DNA of 25,136 nt from Bacteroidales bacterium (GTDB lineage Bacteria > Bacteroidota > Bacteroidia > Bacteroidales > UBA12077): the NCBI GenBank assembly GCA_030635365.1, contig DAOVYZ010000004.1, forward strand, positions 1 to 25,136, read 5' to 3'. Shown one piece after another: positions 24,669 through 25,136 of the stretch; positions within the stretch are counted from its first letter, which is position 1, and every line of letters begins with the position of its first letter. The notes under the pieces were generated by a model, which saw nothing but the letters and a program-made list of their open reading frames with translations, had not been told where the DNA came from and ran no database searches. The translations under genes and the position numbers were made by a program.

Positions 24669-25031
24669 AAGGAAATATTTAGGTTTTAGCCATTATAACG
24701 ATTTTTATTCGCTTAAGTTAAGATGTTTTAACGAAATAATCAAATTAATGTAGAAGGGGTGGGAATTTTAGTATTAAAATCCGCTAAGTATTTACCCTGA
24801 TTTGAAAAGAATGGGTTTAGATTCAATACAATAATATTTAATGATTACGGAAGAACAGTAGGGGAACGTTATTTTTTAAAGGATGAAAAGAGGGATTTAA
24901 AATTTAGGTTAATGTATAAATTCTTATCTTTTTACAATAAACCAAATAATTAGTTAGTTTTGTATAGATCAAACATATTCGAAAAATATACTGTATTCAC
25001 AAATACAAAAGAATGTACATTTCTGTAACTT
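24669..25031. other. Intergenic region between two divergent genes
   Basis: This 363-nt AT-rich stretch has no convincing gene. It contains a -7-like TAGTTTTG at 24955-24962 for the rightward gene and some weak imperfect palindromes around 24700-24742. No promoter matching the consensus was found for the leftward SPOR gene. Confidence 0.5.
24955..24962 (+). promoter_or_regulatory. -7 promoter element before the right-edge gene
   Basis: TAGTTTTG matches TAnnTTTG exactly, about 70 nt before the ATG at 25032. The expected upstream TTTG is absent, so this is a half match. Confidence 0.35.
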
Positions 25032-25136
25032 ATGAAACGTATTTCACTTGAAATAAAGGTATCAGTGCTATTAGTTATTGCTGTAGTAATTGTTATTGCA
25101 ACGGGATATTTATCATACCTTAGTTTGTCATATATT
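25032..25136 (+). CDS. N-terminus of a membrane protein, cut by the right edge
   Basis: ATG at 25032 opens a frame that runs 35 codons to the window end. It starts MKRISLEIKVSV and continues into a strongly hydrophobic segment (residues about 10-29, LLVIAVVIVIATGYLSYLSL). A short basic start followed by one span is typical of membrane sensor proteins such as histidine kinases or chemoreceptors, but no diagnostic domain is visible. The assignment to any class is a guess. Confidence 0.6.
   Translation, partial: MKRISLEIKVSVLLVIAVVIVIATGYLSYLSLSYI

Noticed and set aside
24780..24955. Plus-strand frame reading GRTVGERYFLKDEKRDLKF within the right intergenic region
   Set aside because: It has no ATG/GTG start after the preceding in-frame stop, is short, and matches no family I know.

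Overview
The window looks like a chromosomal segment from a low-GC Bacteroidetes (Bacteroidota) bacterium, probably close to Bacteroidales/Marinilabiliales. The evidence is a fused LpxC-FabZ protein, a SusC/SusD pair with an N-terminal STN domain, FecR/ECF sigma regulation, orphan MacB/FtsX-like permeases, A/T-rich start regions without Shine-Dalgarno sequences, and several matches to the Bacteroidetes promoter (TTTG, about 19 nt, TAnnTTTG). No RNA genes, IS elements, CRISPR arrays or phage genes were seen.

Region 1 (1-812) is very AT-rich. It holds a possible gene start running off the left edge and a small stand-alone receiver domain whose phosphoacceptor Asp is replaced by Asn. Region 2 (813-5434, minus strand) is the conserved lipid A block: an HD-domain phosphohydrolase, lpxD, fused lpxC/fabZ and lpxA. 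A long inverted repeat and a candidate promoter lie between lpxD and lpxC. Region 3 (5595-10394, plus strand) is the rimP-nusA-infB operon, with a strong promoter, a perfect hairpin in its leader and a terminator.

Region 4 (10398-19716, minus strand) is the accessory locus. In transcription order it holds a FecR-type anti-sigma factor, a secreted S9 peptidase fused to a degenerate formylglycine-generating-enzyme (FGE)-like domain, an ECF sigma factor, SusC and SusD. I infer a sigma/anti-sigma controlled uptake system, possibly for peptides because a peptidase replaces the usual glycoside hydrolases. The susC reading frame is broken by one in-frame TAG between a good signal peptide and the mature protein. 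An identical 13-nt motif lies upstream of both fecR and susC and could be an ECF promoter element.

Region 5 (19717-22498) is a divergent FtsX/MacB-like permease gene with a sigma-54-like promoter and a strong terminator. Region 6 (22497-24668, minus strand) encodes a secreted TPR/PD40 protein ending in two SPOR repeats. Region 7 (24669-25136) is mostly intergenic and ends with the start of a membrane protein cut by the right edge.
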